A DNA stretch of 32,781 nucleotides, taken from a virus. Every line of letters begins with the position of its first letter. The stretch's first letter is position 1. Shown here one piece after another: positions 16,501-24,517 of the stretch. The translations under genes and the position numbers were made by a program. The notes under the pieces were generated by a model. The model did no database searches and had not been told where the DNA came from. It worked only from the letters and a program-made list of their open reading frames with translations. The stretch covers positions 1-32,781 of IMG/VR virus record IMGVR_UViG_3300047287_000247. One strand, 5' to 3'.

Positions 16501-18123
16501 GACGCCGAGGGCTACGACCTCAAGACCTTCGAGGAGAAGAAGGCAGCGGGCGTGGTGAGCGACTTCCAGGAGCCGCCGCCAGGGAGCGCCGCCGCCAAAC
16601 GACGCGCCGAGGAGATTGATCAACTCGAGCGCAACATCCGGCAGATCGAGCAGTCCCGCCTGCCGGCCGCCGAGGCCCGCGACCCCGAGTTTGCGCAGCA
16701 GCTGCGCGACCTCGCCGCAAAGCAGCGCAGGCGGCTGCAAGAACTCACCGGCCAAGACCTTGCGCCGCCCGAGGTGTTCACGTTCCCGGCTGACCTGGCC
16801 AAATCGGCTCCCCGCTACGGCATGGCGAAGGTCGAGTTTGCGTCCGACCTGGATCGTGCCGCTTACATGCTGCGCGACGAGGCCAAGAAGTCGAAGGGCG
16901 AAACACGCCTGATCCAGGCACTGGAGGCTGCGGGCTACAACATCACCGCGATCCGCACGCACGGCGCCAAGGTCCGCGATGTGATCAAGGGCGTCGTCAC
17001 GCAGCAGACCGGCTCAGCCGCCGCGCCGCAAAAGGCGATGAACCTGCAGGTGCCGGAGCAGGGCTTTGCCGGCGCAGAAGAGCTGCAATCCCCTGCTGGC
17101 TGGGACGAGGTCGACAACACCCCCTTTGAAAGCAACCCAGAGATGCGAGCCCGGCGGCAGCAGGAGCTCACGCAAATCATCCGAGAAGTGGCTGGCGACG
17201 AGGTGGCAATCCGCTTCCAGGACGACTACACCCGCAAAACCACCAGCGCGGAATGGGGCGGCGACGGCAAGAAGACCAGCCTCATCGGCGGCTTCTACCG
17301 CATGAGGGACGATCTCATCCAGATCAACGCCGTGCTGCGGGAGGACGACGAGGCCCTCGCCCGGACGGCGTACCACGAGGCGTTCCACAGGATCCAGTAC
17401 CTGTCGCTAGGCCCCAAGGAGGTCGCTGTCTTGAACAGCAACTGGGCCCGCATCAAGATCGGGATTGGCTCAAACCACACCGGCAAGACGCCAATCGCAT
17501 ACGCTGAATCTCAGGCCGTCGCGTTCATGCGCTATGCCGGGGGCAAGCGAAACGGGCAAGACCCAATCCGGGCAATGCTCGGCGGCTACGAGATCGATAC
17601 AAGCACAACTCAAAAGAACGTCAGCTATGTCATCTCGGCTTTCGACCGGATTCTTGATGTTTTCGAGAAGCTTTATAACCTTGCTTCAAAAGGCACGTTT
17701 GATTCGACGCGAGCCATTTTTGAGCGAGCAAGGCAAGGAGCTCTAGCCGACGTCATCGGCTTTGAAGACGCAACCGGCGGCATTGCCGCTGGCAGCGGGT
17801 TCGAAATGATGGACCCCATCTACGGGCGCTGGAGAACCGAGTCGGCCTGGAACGAGCAAATCCCCGGCAAGGGCGGCTCCGCGATGCAGATGCCCGCAGT
17901 CAGCCAGGGCTCTCTGGTTGACGAGCTGGCCGATGCAATTGGCGACCCAGACCCACGCACCGGCCTGCCTAAGGGGCTGTCACGAGCGGCCACTAAAGAG
18001 CTGCTCAACGGCCAGCCGGCTCGCGCCCTGGCGGAGAGCACTCAGCTAGCTGAAGCTCGGGTCGCTGATCTGAACGCCCGCATTGAGGCGGTCAAACAAC
18101 GCGCTGCCATGGAGGGCTGCTGA
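13549..18123 (+). CDS. Large polyvalent ejected protein with ParB-like and zincin metallopeptidase segments
   Basis: This 1524-residue protein follows the gp15-like gene, where T7 has gp16. The N-terminus is Lys/Pro-rich (about 30-48), followed by Gly-rich hydrophobic segments around 170-205 and 268-300. Residues about 540-625 look like a ParB/Srx-type domain: DLKIDPARFQF, then VEVWQDPADGEFYVVNGHNR with the GHNR box at 598-601. Residues about 1200-1400 carry a zincin motif, HEAFH at 1276-1280, with a possible third ligand E1320 (AYAESQAVAF). The DRILDVFEKL and IFERARQG helices that usually close polyvalent metallopeptidase proteins come next. I infer a virion protein delivered with the DNA and acting on host targets. 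The gp16 channel function may be shared with the next gene. Confidence 0.72.
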   Translation: MPIEYVTDPRTGKVVAKGSLGFGQPVVPERPPAPRAKPKPKPKTKANSFWGVGPGGFSLGKLGNDLRYELNQLATDPLRSVERAANTTMRSTAAGIAFRQGSLGATAATANAVRAGIEWKQRAGGRKQTDYTTSPAGRAVDRVVDHVYRSAGATPPSQMTPEEKGVDDLRSALTLGVAGGVGVGVGLKALSGVRFVGPAAQSLANAMNPALAQSWQGAASRLAFDAAVGEAVTAPLDYTATGGSAVSLVDAVLGTKLDPVKPGMAFPDAAAASFIPNVAFGVGLGGAFMGINRARKARSVVQQTVEQPRAELEGAGLVQSDPDTGATAFTPEAVQGQSLREANAALEEKYGISAPEPAAAPEPAIPSQAMEPGGAVTEGELPTADPGIDFWAIDYDPELPEADVALSQIKNASDAELLDTVRSGGPVLQELDQRMATRQPLQPDPALSTELNAAPSDSLADPITPFAQQWQQLGKREPQQLINVLHPEVNPGLAARAQALTGKEWEELTPSDAVQTLQAAADDGSIVIPSRLVPGQQMMKTGDLKIDPARFQFKQGTDARGVQRGSSLEGVDRWNTDMEQPVEVWQDPADGEFYVVNGHNRFALAQAKNIPTLPIKEIFAESPEQAKTVGALSNIATGGGRPVDAAWFIKGAGISEPGQLEALGVPLAPDSGNGLSGFQLSRLPEDILRAVESGQVKERQGRIIGGSGADEASMRGAYRYLVENPGTTEGRLKGMLELSKQMTGEAQATGEQTDLLAGTDWDQTFNKQMVAVADLADEVATLLKREKRLFSMADANSAALEAKGSRIDKASAQQVAEANARAIDYFQRTWMETGPIRDLLNEGGNRVAAGENKGAIAKQIKNRLVGQLADLMGEQAITRADVVQEDLLAQAPQQLDELLPDDRQAMEMLAIQRAIQNGEVRPPETPIPDLPMDSGVDLTKVQRDLAENTITDDVVQAMADELELRDAYRQLDDAIAQETEKAARDAEGYDLKTFEEKKAAGVVSDFQEPPPGSAAAKRRAEEIDQLERNIRQIEQSRLPAAEARDPEFAQQLRDLAAKQRRRLQELTGQDLAPPEVFTFPADLAKSAPRYGMAKVEFASDLDRAAYMLRDEAKKSKGETRLIQALEAAGYNITAIRTHGAKVRDVIKGVVTQQTGSAAAPQKAMNLQVPEQGFAGAEELQSPAGWDEVDNTPFESNPEMRARRQQELTQIIREVAGDEVAIRFQDDYTRKTTSAEWGGDGKKTSLIGGFYRMRDDLIQINAVLREDDEALARTAYHEAFHRIQYLSLGPKEVAVLNSNWARIKIGIGSNHTGKTPIAYAESQAVAFMRYAGGKRNGQDPIRAMLGGYEIDTSTTQKNVSYVISAFDRILDVFEKLYNLASKGTFDSTRAIFERARQGALADVIGFEDATGGIAAGSGFEMMDPIYGRWRTESAWNEQIPGKGGSAMQMPAVSQGSLVDELADAIGDPDPRTGLPKGLSRAATKELLNGQPARALAESTQLAEARVADLNARIEAVKQRAAMEGC

Positions 18124-18125
18124 TC

Positions 18126-21100
18126 ATGTCCAACTGCGAAGACGCCTTTCAAGAGATCCAGCGACTGCAGCAGCAGAAGCGCCAGATCGAGGATCGCCTC
18201 AACCGCATCAAGGTCAGCGGTTACACGGTCGACGGCGAAGCCACCGTTCCCGACAACGTGCTCGAGGGTGAGCTCCGCCGCCAAACAGAACTGCTCGACA
18301 ACGACCAGTTCAACGCCTACATCGAGGCAGCGCTGGAGACCAAGCCGCGCGTCGATATTGGCGGCGACCAGCCGATCAACTTCAAGCAGCTGCTGGCCAA
18401 TTACGACATCGAGACCGCTGAGGACTACGCCAAGCTCGCCCAGCTGCTGACCATCTCCAACCGGCGCCTGAACCCTCGGGACTACGCCTTCATCACCGAG
18501 CAGCTCGGCCAGGAGCGCATTGCCCAGCTGGTGGTCGACAGCTACCGCGATCTGAACCTGGACGTGAACAACGTCATGGCCCTGATGGCCAATGACGCCG
18601 CCGCGTTCAATGCCATCCCTGAGCGGATGATCCGCCTGCGTGTCGCCAAGGAGGGCTACCGCGACGCCTACCTCGACAAGCTCGACGAGATCAGCGCCGC
18701 CATCCGCGCCGGTGGCGTCCCGCCCGACCTGAAGGGTTCAGCGTTCAAGGCCTGGAAGCTGGCCCTGGTCTCCGAGCGCCACTACAGCCTCGCCGGCCGC
18801 CGCACTGGCCAGGCCCTCTACGCCCGCCGTGGTGCCGTGGACAGCCCGGGCGCCATGGACACCGAGCTGGCCGACCAGCTAGCCGACGGACGCCTGTTTG
18901 AGCCAGATGCGCCGGAAGTCCAAGGCGCGCTGACGATGACGCCAGAGGAGCTGATGCGCGACGACCACTTCGCCCGGGTGGTCGATGCCGTGGATGACGC
19001 CAAGGTCAACCCAGAGCGGGCGGCCGAAACCATCGAGCAGCTCAAGCTCATCACCCAGCTCGATGGCGTCGACCCCAAGAGCCGCCTGGGTGACAAGCAG
19101 TGGTTCAACCTGCAGATGCGACGCGGCAATGCGCTGGCCAAGGACAGCCAGCTGCTGAACGCAATGACCCAGTTCAAGACGAACGCGGGCAGCAACATGG
19201 GGATGTTCTTCCTGGGCCCCTACCGCCAGGCCTACGAGAACGTCGGCCTGCTGACGCCGGCCGGCACCAAGCTGACCCGTGAGCAATGGGAGGCCACCAA
19301 GGAAGGCTTTGGCGTCGCCTGGAACAGCGTCAAGTTCGGCCTCGACCTGACCCGCGCGTCCGCGCGCGAGCTGTTCACCAGCGCTTTCAAGGGAGGCGTC
19401 GCCCCGTTCGGCGGCAACGCCGACACCTATGGCCGCCAGATGTCGACCAACCAGCAGCTCAAGGCCGAGCTGCAGCAGATGCTCGACATGCCGTTCCGCA
19501 CCGGCCGCGATTCCGGCGTCTGGTCGATCCCCGAGAACGTCGGCGTCTTCCGCAACAAGATGCACGCCGCCTGGCGGCTGTGGCTCGAGAGCATGGGCGC
19601 CAGGGTGCTCACGCCCGGCTTTCGCATGATGGCCGGCGTCGACAACACGGCCGGCTACTTCTTCCACCTGTTCAAGATCAAGAACGACCTGGAGATCAGG
19701 GCCAGGCGCGATGGCGCCCAACTCGGCCTGTTCGGTCAGCGCAGCCGCGATGAGTGGGTGCAGTCCGAGCTGGACAAGGCCTTCTATCAGCTCGAGCCGA
19801 CAGAGGAAAACATCAAGAGCTTCCGCCGCGAGAACGCCCTAGGCGCCGACGTGACGGACCAGGAGATCGCCGAGCGCATCCTCAACGAAAAGGTCGGCGA
19901 GACCTACGGCTACCCGACGCTCGATACGCCGAACTCCATGGCCGCCGAAGGGTTCTCGCAAGAGATGCGGATGCAGAACCGCCCAGAGGAGGGCACGATC
20001 ACCGGCGGCGTTTTCAACGCCATGCAGGGCGCCCGAAAGCACTGGTTCTTCGATCTGGCGTTTCCGTATGTGCAGTCGCCCTTCATGGGCACGCTGCTGG
20101 ACTTCCGCCTCGCCAGCGACTGGCTGACCGTTCCGGTGCAGGCCGCCTTTGGCAAGAGCGCCACGCCCGAGCAAATGGCCCGGGCCAAGGCCTCGTGGGC
20201 CGTATCGGCTCAGCTGCTTGGCCTATTCGCCACCCTGGACGCCATGGGCCTGATCATCGGCAACGGCCCGATCGACCTGCGTGAACGGGAGGAGTGGCGG
20301 ATCGGGCTGCAGGCTCAAGGCAAGGCACCAAACACCATCGCCGGCATCCCATTCCTGGGCGGCATCCCCGTTCTGAACACTCTGTTCCTGTGGAAGGACA
20401 TCAAGGAGACGTTTGTGACCGGGGCGTACTCCAAGTACGACCAATACAACGCCCTGGGCGGCGTAATGCAGGTGCTCACCGGCCACCTCATGCGCCAGAC
20501 CGCCTTGGGTCAGGTGAATCAACTGATGGAGCTGTTCCTTGAGCCCAGCCGCTCCCCTGCTCGACTCCTTGGCTACCTCGGCAGCGGCCAGATCCCGAAC
20601 ATCGGCCTGATCCGCGATGCCGAGCGCTTCAGCGGGATGCAGAGCCGCAACCTGTTCAGCAGCACTGCGCCGAGCGCATCCCAAAACTTCCAGGGCGCCG
20701 ACGACAGCCCGCTCGAGAAGATCGAGCGCCAGCTGCGCGAACTCGCCTACGGCACCCTTGGCCTTACCGGCCTGATCGGCGGCGCTTACAAGGAGCGCGA
20801 CTGGCTGGGCAGCAAGATCAAGCTCGCCTGGGGGCAGCAGCTGGCCGATGCCCTGAAGGACCGCTTCTTCCCGCAGGTGTGGCCCGAGGCTGACGAGAAG
20901 CTGTATGCCGAGCTCGACGCCCAGAACCAGCTCAACCCACCCAGCGCGTTGATGTCAGGCGTCCTCGAGGGCGTGGCAATGAGCGATGACCTGAAGAAGG
21001 AGTACAACGACACCTACGCGACGATCCAAGGGGAAATGTCGCCGACGGCCCGGCTGGCCATCGCCGGCAAGGCGCCCTCCGTCAGCTTCCAGCTGGCCTT

Positions 21101-21524
21101 CCCCGTCGACACCCCGACCGGCATCACCATCCCAAACAGCAAGACGGTCAGCTTCCCTGTCGTGCAGTTCGTGGAACCACACGTCAAAGGCCGCACTGTT
21201 CAGGAGGCGCTGCGTTCGCTGATCAACTCGCCCGTCTACCAGGCGATGCAGGACGATCCACGCACAACGGCAGACCTCAAGGCGCGGGACATGCCGGCCG
21301 CAGAGCGCCGCCGCAAGGCCGCTCAGGTGCTCATCAATGCAACCAAGGAGTATTACCACCTGATTACAAGGGATCAGATCAACACCAGCAGCACTTCAGC
21401 GGCGCAGGAATGGCGTGAACGGCGCGACATCATGCGCACTGACAACCTAGAGCGCAACACGGATGGAGGGCTGCGTGGCTTTGCTGAGGCCTTGAACGGC
21501 GCCACAATGACTACAGCCCCGTAG
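18126..21524 (+). CDS. Internal virion protein D-like / large ejected protein, 1132 aa
   Basis: The gene begins 2 nt after the previous stop, with a GGAGGG Shine-Dalgarno near 18113. The N-terminus is a coiled-coil (IQRLQQQKRQIEDRLNRIK, about 12-30). The middle and C-terminal half contain modules I know from giant phage virion proteins: GVDNTAGYFFHLFKIKNDLE (about 503-522), and FDLAFPYVQSPFMGTLLDF (about 640-660), which resembles the PFVRTP membrane-proximal motif. Hydrophobic stretches around 690-720 could insert in the inner membrane. By position it stands for the C-terminal part of T7 gp16, the inner-membrane pore of the ejection tunnel. No SLT motif is present; that domain is two genes upstream. 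Confidence 0.72.
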   Translation: MSNCEDAFQEIQRLQQQKRQIEDRLNRIKVSGYTVDGEATVPDNVLEGELRRQTELLDNDQFNAYIEAALETKPRVDIGGDQPINFKQLLANYDIETAEDYAKLAQLLTISNRRLNPRDYAFITEQLGQERIAQLVVDSYRDLNLDVNNVMALMANDAAAFNAIPERMIRLRVAKEGYRDAYLDKLDEISAAIRAGGVPPDLKGSAFKAWKLALVSERHYSLAGRRTGQALYARRGAVDSPGAMDTELADQLADGRLFEPDAPEVQGALTMTPEELMRDDHFARVVDAVDDAKVNPERAAETIEQLKLITQLDGVDPKSRLGDKQWFNLQMRRGNALAKDSQLLNAMTQFKTNAGSNMGMFFLGPYRQAYENVGLLTPAGTKLTREQWEATKEGFGVAWNSVKFGLDLTRASARELFTSAFKGGVAPFGGNADTYGRQMSTNQQLKAELQQMLDMPFRTGRDSGVWSIPENVGVFRNKMHAAWRLWLESMGARVLTPGFRMMAGVDNTAGYFFHLFKIKNDLEIRARRDGAQLGLFGQRSRDEWVQSELDKAFYQLEPTEENIKSFRRENALGADVTDQEIAERILNEKVGETYGYPTLDTPNSMAAEGFSQEMRMQNRPEEGTITGGVFNAMQGARKHWFFDLAFPYVQSPFMGTLLDFRLASDWLTVPVQAAFGKSATPEQMARAKASWAVSAQLLGLFATLDAMGLIIGNGPIDLREREEWRIGLQAQGKAPNTIAGIPFLGGIPVLNTLFLWKDIKETFVTGAYSKYDQYNALGGVMQVLTGHLMRQTALGQVNQLMELFLEPSRSPARLLGYLGSGQIPNIGLIRDAERFSGMQSRNLFSSTAPSASQNFQGADDSPLEKIERQLRELAYGTLGLTGLIGGAYKERDWLGSKIKLAWGQQLADALKDRFFPQVWPEADEKLYAELDAQNQLNPPSALMSGVLEGVAMSDDLKKEYNDTYATIQGEMSPTARLAIAGKAPSVSFQLAFPVDTPTGITIPNSKTVSFPVVQFVEPHVKGRTVQEALRSLINSPVYQAMQDDPRTTADLKARDMPAAERRRKAAQVLINATKEYYHLITRDQINTSSTSAAQEWRERRDIMRTDNLERNTDGGLRGFAEALNGATMTTAP

Positions 21525-21531
21525 TTATGCC

Positions 21532-22719
21532 GTGTCCGCGACGCCATTCTCGTACCGCCAGTACGCGGGCAACGGGTCGACAACGACCTTTTCTGTCCCG
21601 TTCCCGTATCTGCTGAAGGCTCACGTCAAGGTCTACATAGGCTTCAACATCCTTGACGGCACTTTCAGCAGCGAACTGGCGGATGGCGTCGGCTTCAGCT
21701 GGACCAGCGGCACCCAGATTCAAACCACAACAGCCCCCGCCAGCGGTCAAACGCTGACCGTGATTCGCCAGACGCCGAACACCACGCGCCTGGTCGATTG
21801 GCAGGACGGCAGCAACCTGATCGCCGACGATCTCGACACCGCCGACCTGCAAAACCTGTACGTGGTGCAGGAGCAGCAGGACCGTACAGATGCCGGGGCG
21901 CTTGCGGCGGTGGCTGCGCAGTCGGCGGCGACATCGGCAGCCAATGCTGCGACGGCGGCGACGAATGCCGCCAACAGCGCCAACGCCACCGCCGCAGCCG
22001 CAGCCACCGCTGCAACCAACGCGACAAATGCCGCTGCTGCCTCGACCGCCGCCTCGACCGCCGCCACCGTGGCTGCCGGGCAAGCGAGCGCCGACGCGGC
22101 CGCAGCCATTGCGTCGGCGACGACGGCCAACAGCAACGCGAGCACAGCACTGACAACAGCCAACGCGGCCAACGTCACCGCAAATCAGGCCGCGGCAGCA
22201 GTGTCGCAAGCAGTGCTCTTCACGCTTGTTGCCGATGTGGCGGGCATCCCGGCAAGCCCAGCCAACAACACTTACATCGAAGTTGGCAACAGCACTGGGA
22301 TTCAGTCGTTCAGTCCTCTGACGGGCTTGCCTGGCGGTTTTGTGGGGGACGCCGGCCTGACAGTTCGCATCCGCTACACGACAACGGGTGCGACATGGAA
22401 TTACCTGAGCTACTTCGCCAATAATCCAGAGACCAGATACCTGGGCCCAGGGAATCTTGCCTCTCAGGCAGAAGCAGAAGCCGGGTCCAACAACGCGAAG
22501 TGGGTTTCCCCATTGCGTGTTGCGCAGGCTATCGCTGCGTTGGCGACATCTGGCGCCACAGGCGGCGGCACTGACAAAGTGTTTGTCCAGAACGACCAGA
22601 CAATCACGACCAGTTACACGATTCCATCTGGCAAAAATGCTTCGTCGGTTGGGCCTGTGTCGATTGATGCAGGCGCGACTGTCACCATCTCAGCCAACTC
22701 AACCTGGGTGATCCTCTAA
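21532..22719 (+). CDS. Tail fibre protein 1, T7 gp17 N-terminal domain
   Basis: Residues 1-115 are the T7 gp17-type tail-attachment domain: SYRQYAGNGSTTTFSVPFPY, then HVKVYIGF, TLTVIRQTPNTTRLVDWQDG, and ADLQNLYVVQEQQD. Residues about 120-225 are an Ala/Asn/Thr-rich repeat that would form a trimeric coiled shaft. The C-terminal part has a linker with QAEAEAGSNN (about 315) and a short beta-rich end module with NDQTITTSYTIPSGKNA and ANSTWVIL. The start is GTG at 21532; an ATG at 21527 is out of frame. It lacks any variable repeat, so it is probably the structural adaptor, with receptor binding left to the next protein. Its TAA overlaps the next ATG by one base. Confidence 0.9.
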   Translation: MSATPFSYRQYAGNGSTTTFSVPFPYLLKAHVKVYIGFNILDGTFSSELADGVGFSWTSGTQIQTTTAPASGQTLTVIRQTPNTTRLVDWQDGSNLIADDLDTADLQNLYVVQEQQDRTDAGALAAVAAQSAATSAANAATAATNAANSANATAAAAATAATNATNAAAASTAASTAATVAAGQASADAAAAIASATTANSNASTALTTANAANVTANQAAAAVSQAVLFTLVADVAGIPASPANNTYIEVGNSTGIQSFSPLTGLPGGFVGDAGLTVRIRYTTTGATWNYLSYFANNPETRYLGPGNLASQAEAEAGSNNAKWVSPLRVAQAIAALATSGATGGGTDKVFVQNDQTITTSYTIPSGKNASSVGPVSIDAGATVTISANSTWVIL

Positions 22720-23966
22720 TGGCTTACGGAAAAGTAAAGGCCGACTCAATTGAGTCGAGCACGCAAACAATCAGTGTCGATAGCCTCGCTACCGCGGCGA
22801 CATCCACTCCTTCCGCGCGGATCATTGCCACTGGTACTGGCCTAATCGGAGGCGGCGATTTAAGTGCCAACCGGACGATCGCGGCCGATGTAGCTAGCCA
22901 GGCCGAAGCGGAAGCCGGCGCGAGCAGTGTCAAACTGATGACACCGCAGCGCACAGCGCAAGCCATTGCGGCGCTAAGCGGCGGAGCTGTGTATTACAAC
23001 CGCCGCCCAGCATTGCATCGTGGCTCGTTGTTCTACAAGACTGCTGCCGCCACGATCAGCGTGGTGGCCGGGGCGGTGCTCAACGGCAAGCTCTACAGCG
23101 TCGCCACCGCCGTGACGATGCCCAGCCACAGCAACAACACCGACTACGCCATCTGGCAGCACCCCAGCACTGGCGCCCTGGTGGCTGACGCAAGTTTCAC
23201 GACGGCTCCGGCTGGAGCCACTGGAGGCTCGGTTGTAGGCGGCTACCACTACATCCCAAGCGGCCGTCCCACGGCAGTGAACAACGGCAGCCCAACAGGC
23301 GCAGCGGAGATCCTGGAGTTCAGCCTGTGGGACCTGACCTATCGGCCCAGCTGCCCAGACCCTCGAGGTATGGCGTGCATCAACGATGCGTTTTGGATTG
23401 ATCTTTACCTTGCAGGCGTGACCAGTTACGCCGGCAGCACGTTCTCGGCGGTGCCGAGTAGCAAGATCGGCCTCACCATTGCCGATGGCTCCAGCGCCCC
23501 CCTTGTGCCCGCCCAGTACGGCGGGAACGGAAGCGCCACTTACGGCAGCTTCACCTGGTACGAGGCATCGGAGATGGCGGCCAGCTTCGGGAAGCGATTG
23601 CCGTCCTATGGCGAGTTTTCTGCCGCTGCCTTTGGCGCCCCTGAGGCCACCAGCCGGGGCACGGACCCGGGCACGGTGATCTGGGAGCGAGCCAGCAAAT
23701 TTGGCCTGGCGCAAGCCACCGGCGTCATGTGGCAATGGGGCTCTGACTACGCCTTGGCAGGTAGCCCGGCGGCTTGGACCACTAACCCAACAAAAGGGCG
23801 CGGCGATGTCTACGACAGCGGCTTTTCCCGCGCCGTCATCCTCGGGGGCGGCTGGGTCGACCCGGCGGATGCCGGTTCGCGTGCTGCTAACTGGAACCTC
23901 ACGCCCTGGAACTCCGGCTACAACATTGGGGCGCGTTTTGCGGCCGGGCACCTGGTGCTTGGCTAG
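22719..23966 (+). CDS. DGR-diversified tail fibre / receptor-binding protein (C-type-lectin-like)
   Basis: The 415-residue protein has an N-terminal fibre segment with GTGLIGGGDLSANRTIA (about 39-55) and a linker, SQAEAEAGASS and RTAQAIAAL, shared with fibre 1. The C-terminal domain (about 210-415) has the FGE-sulfatase/C-type-lectin pattern: FWIDLYLAGV, FTWYEASEMAASFGKRLPSY, VMWQWGSD (about 337), AVILGGGW (372-379) and the final NIGARFAAGHLVLG. The VR lies in the last part (codons 371-409), placing variable residues 380, 382, 394, 400 and 401 on what would be the ligand-binding face, as in Bordetella phage Mtd. It would let the phage switch host receptors. The gene is followed 23 nt later by Avd. 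Confidence 0.93.
   Translation: MAYGKVKADSIESSTQTISVDSLATAATSTPSARIIATGTGLIGGGDLSANRTIAADVASQAEAEAGASSVKLMTPQRTAQAIAALSGGAVYYNRRPALHRGSLFYKTAAATISVVAGAVLNGKLYSVATAVTMPSHSNNTDYAIWQHPSTGALVADASFTTAPAGATGGSVVGGYHYIPSGRPTAVNNGSPTGAAEILEFSLWDLTYRPSCPDPRGMACINDAFWIDLYLAGVTSYAGSTFSAVPSSKIGLTIADGSSAPLVPAQYGGNGSATYGSFTWYEASEMAASFGKRLPSYGEFSAAAFGAPEATSRGTDPGTVIWERASKFGLAQATGVMWQWGSDYALAGSPAAWTTNPTKGRGDVYDSGFSRAVILGGGWVDPADAGSRAANWNLTPWNSGYNIGARFAAGHLVLG
23830..23946 (+). repeat. DGR variable repeat (VR)
   Basis: This 117-bp stretch aligns without gaps to 24401-24517 at an offset of 571. Ten positions differ. Seven match adenines in the template (VR 23857, 23862, 23898, 23899, 23916, 23917, 23919), and three are G where the template has T (23865, 23871, 23903). 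The last 27 bp are identical, as expected for the 3' invariant part that primes mutagenic homing. The repeat ends 17 nt before the stop codon of the target gene. Confidence 0.97.
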
Positions 23967-23968
23967 GA

Positions 23969-23982
23969 GGCCCGGCAGGGCC
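23969..23982 (+). promoter_or_regulatory. Hairpin/cruciform downstream of VR with GGCA loop
   Basis: GGCCC (23969-23973) and GGGCC (23978-23982) flank the loop GGCA. In Bordetella phage BPP-1 a hairpin just after VR, with a GRNA-type tetraloop, is needed for target recognition; GGCA fits that loop rule. Here the stem is 5 bp and lies 22 nt after VR, shorter and further away than in BPP-1. It also stands between an AGGAGG (23965-23970) and the Avd ATG at 23990, so it may influence Avd translation. Confidence 0.6.
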
Positions 23983-23989
23983 GACTTCC

Positions 23990-24385
23990 ATGACCAGCAA
24001 GAGAGCCTCTGCGGATCCTTCCAAGGAGGCTCATGGCCTCTACATGGTCGAGAAGTACGAGCGGGTCATCGACTACCTCTACCCGCTCGCGCAGACGATC
24101 CCCCGCAAGCACGGCACCTTCCGCGAGCTGTTCATCCGCCAGTTGTTCCTGGTGGCTGAGCAGCTCAACGACGCCATCAAGGCCAACCAGCTCAGCCGCT
24201 GCTACGTGCTTGATGGGGGCCTGGGTCAGCTGCGCCTGCTACTGCGCTTTATGGTCCACCACAAGCGCAAGCTGATGACTGAACACCAGCTGGAGACCAG
24301 CCAGGCGCTGGTTGGCGAGGTGGGCGCGATGCTTGGCAGCTGGATCAAGCGGCTGCAGGATCAGAAGAAAGGTGCAAAGGTGTAA
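23990..24385 (+). CDS. avd: DGR accessory variability determinant (Avd)
   Basis: Avd proteins are small basic four-helix bundles that form pentamers, bind the DGR reverse transcriptase and the TR RNA, and are required for mutagenic retrohoming. The 131-residue product fits in size, charge and helical content. It shows the family-like helices KYERVIDYLYPLAQTIPRKH (about 22-41), LFIRQLFLVAEQLNDAIKA, QLRLLLRFMVHHKRKLM, and GAMLGSWIKRLQDQKKGAKV at the C-terminus. It lies between the target gene and the TR, the order seen in BPP-1. The TR begins 15 nt after its stop, so Avd and TR are probably on one transcript. Confidence 0.9.
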   Translation: MTSKRASADPSKEAHGLYMVEKYERVIDYLYPLAQTIPRKHGTFRELFIRQLFLVAEQLNDAIKANQLSRCYVLDGGLGQLRLLLRFMVHHKRKLMTEHQLETSQALVGEVGAMLGSWIKRLQDQKKGAKV

Positions 24386-24400
24386 GCGGTCTTGATGGGA

Positions 24401-24517
24401 GCGCCGTCATCCTCGGGGGCGGCTGGGACGACACGTCGGATTCCGGTTCGCGTGCTGCTAACTGGAACAACACTCCCTGGAACTCCAACAACAACATTGG
24501 GGCGCGTTTTGCGGCCG
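24401..24517 (+). repeat. DGR template repeat (TR)
   Basis: The 117-bp template has 21 adenines, concentrated in AAC codons when read in the VR frame (it would encode NWNNTPWNSNNN in the variable core). AAC is the typical DGR codon because changes at its two adenines reach many residues without making stops. Seven of the 21 adenines differ in VR, 3 of 22 thymines differ, and none of the 74 G or C positions does. The TR is non-coding and would be transcribed as RNA, then copied with errors at adenines by the reverse transcriptase. Confidence 0.97.
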
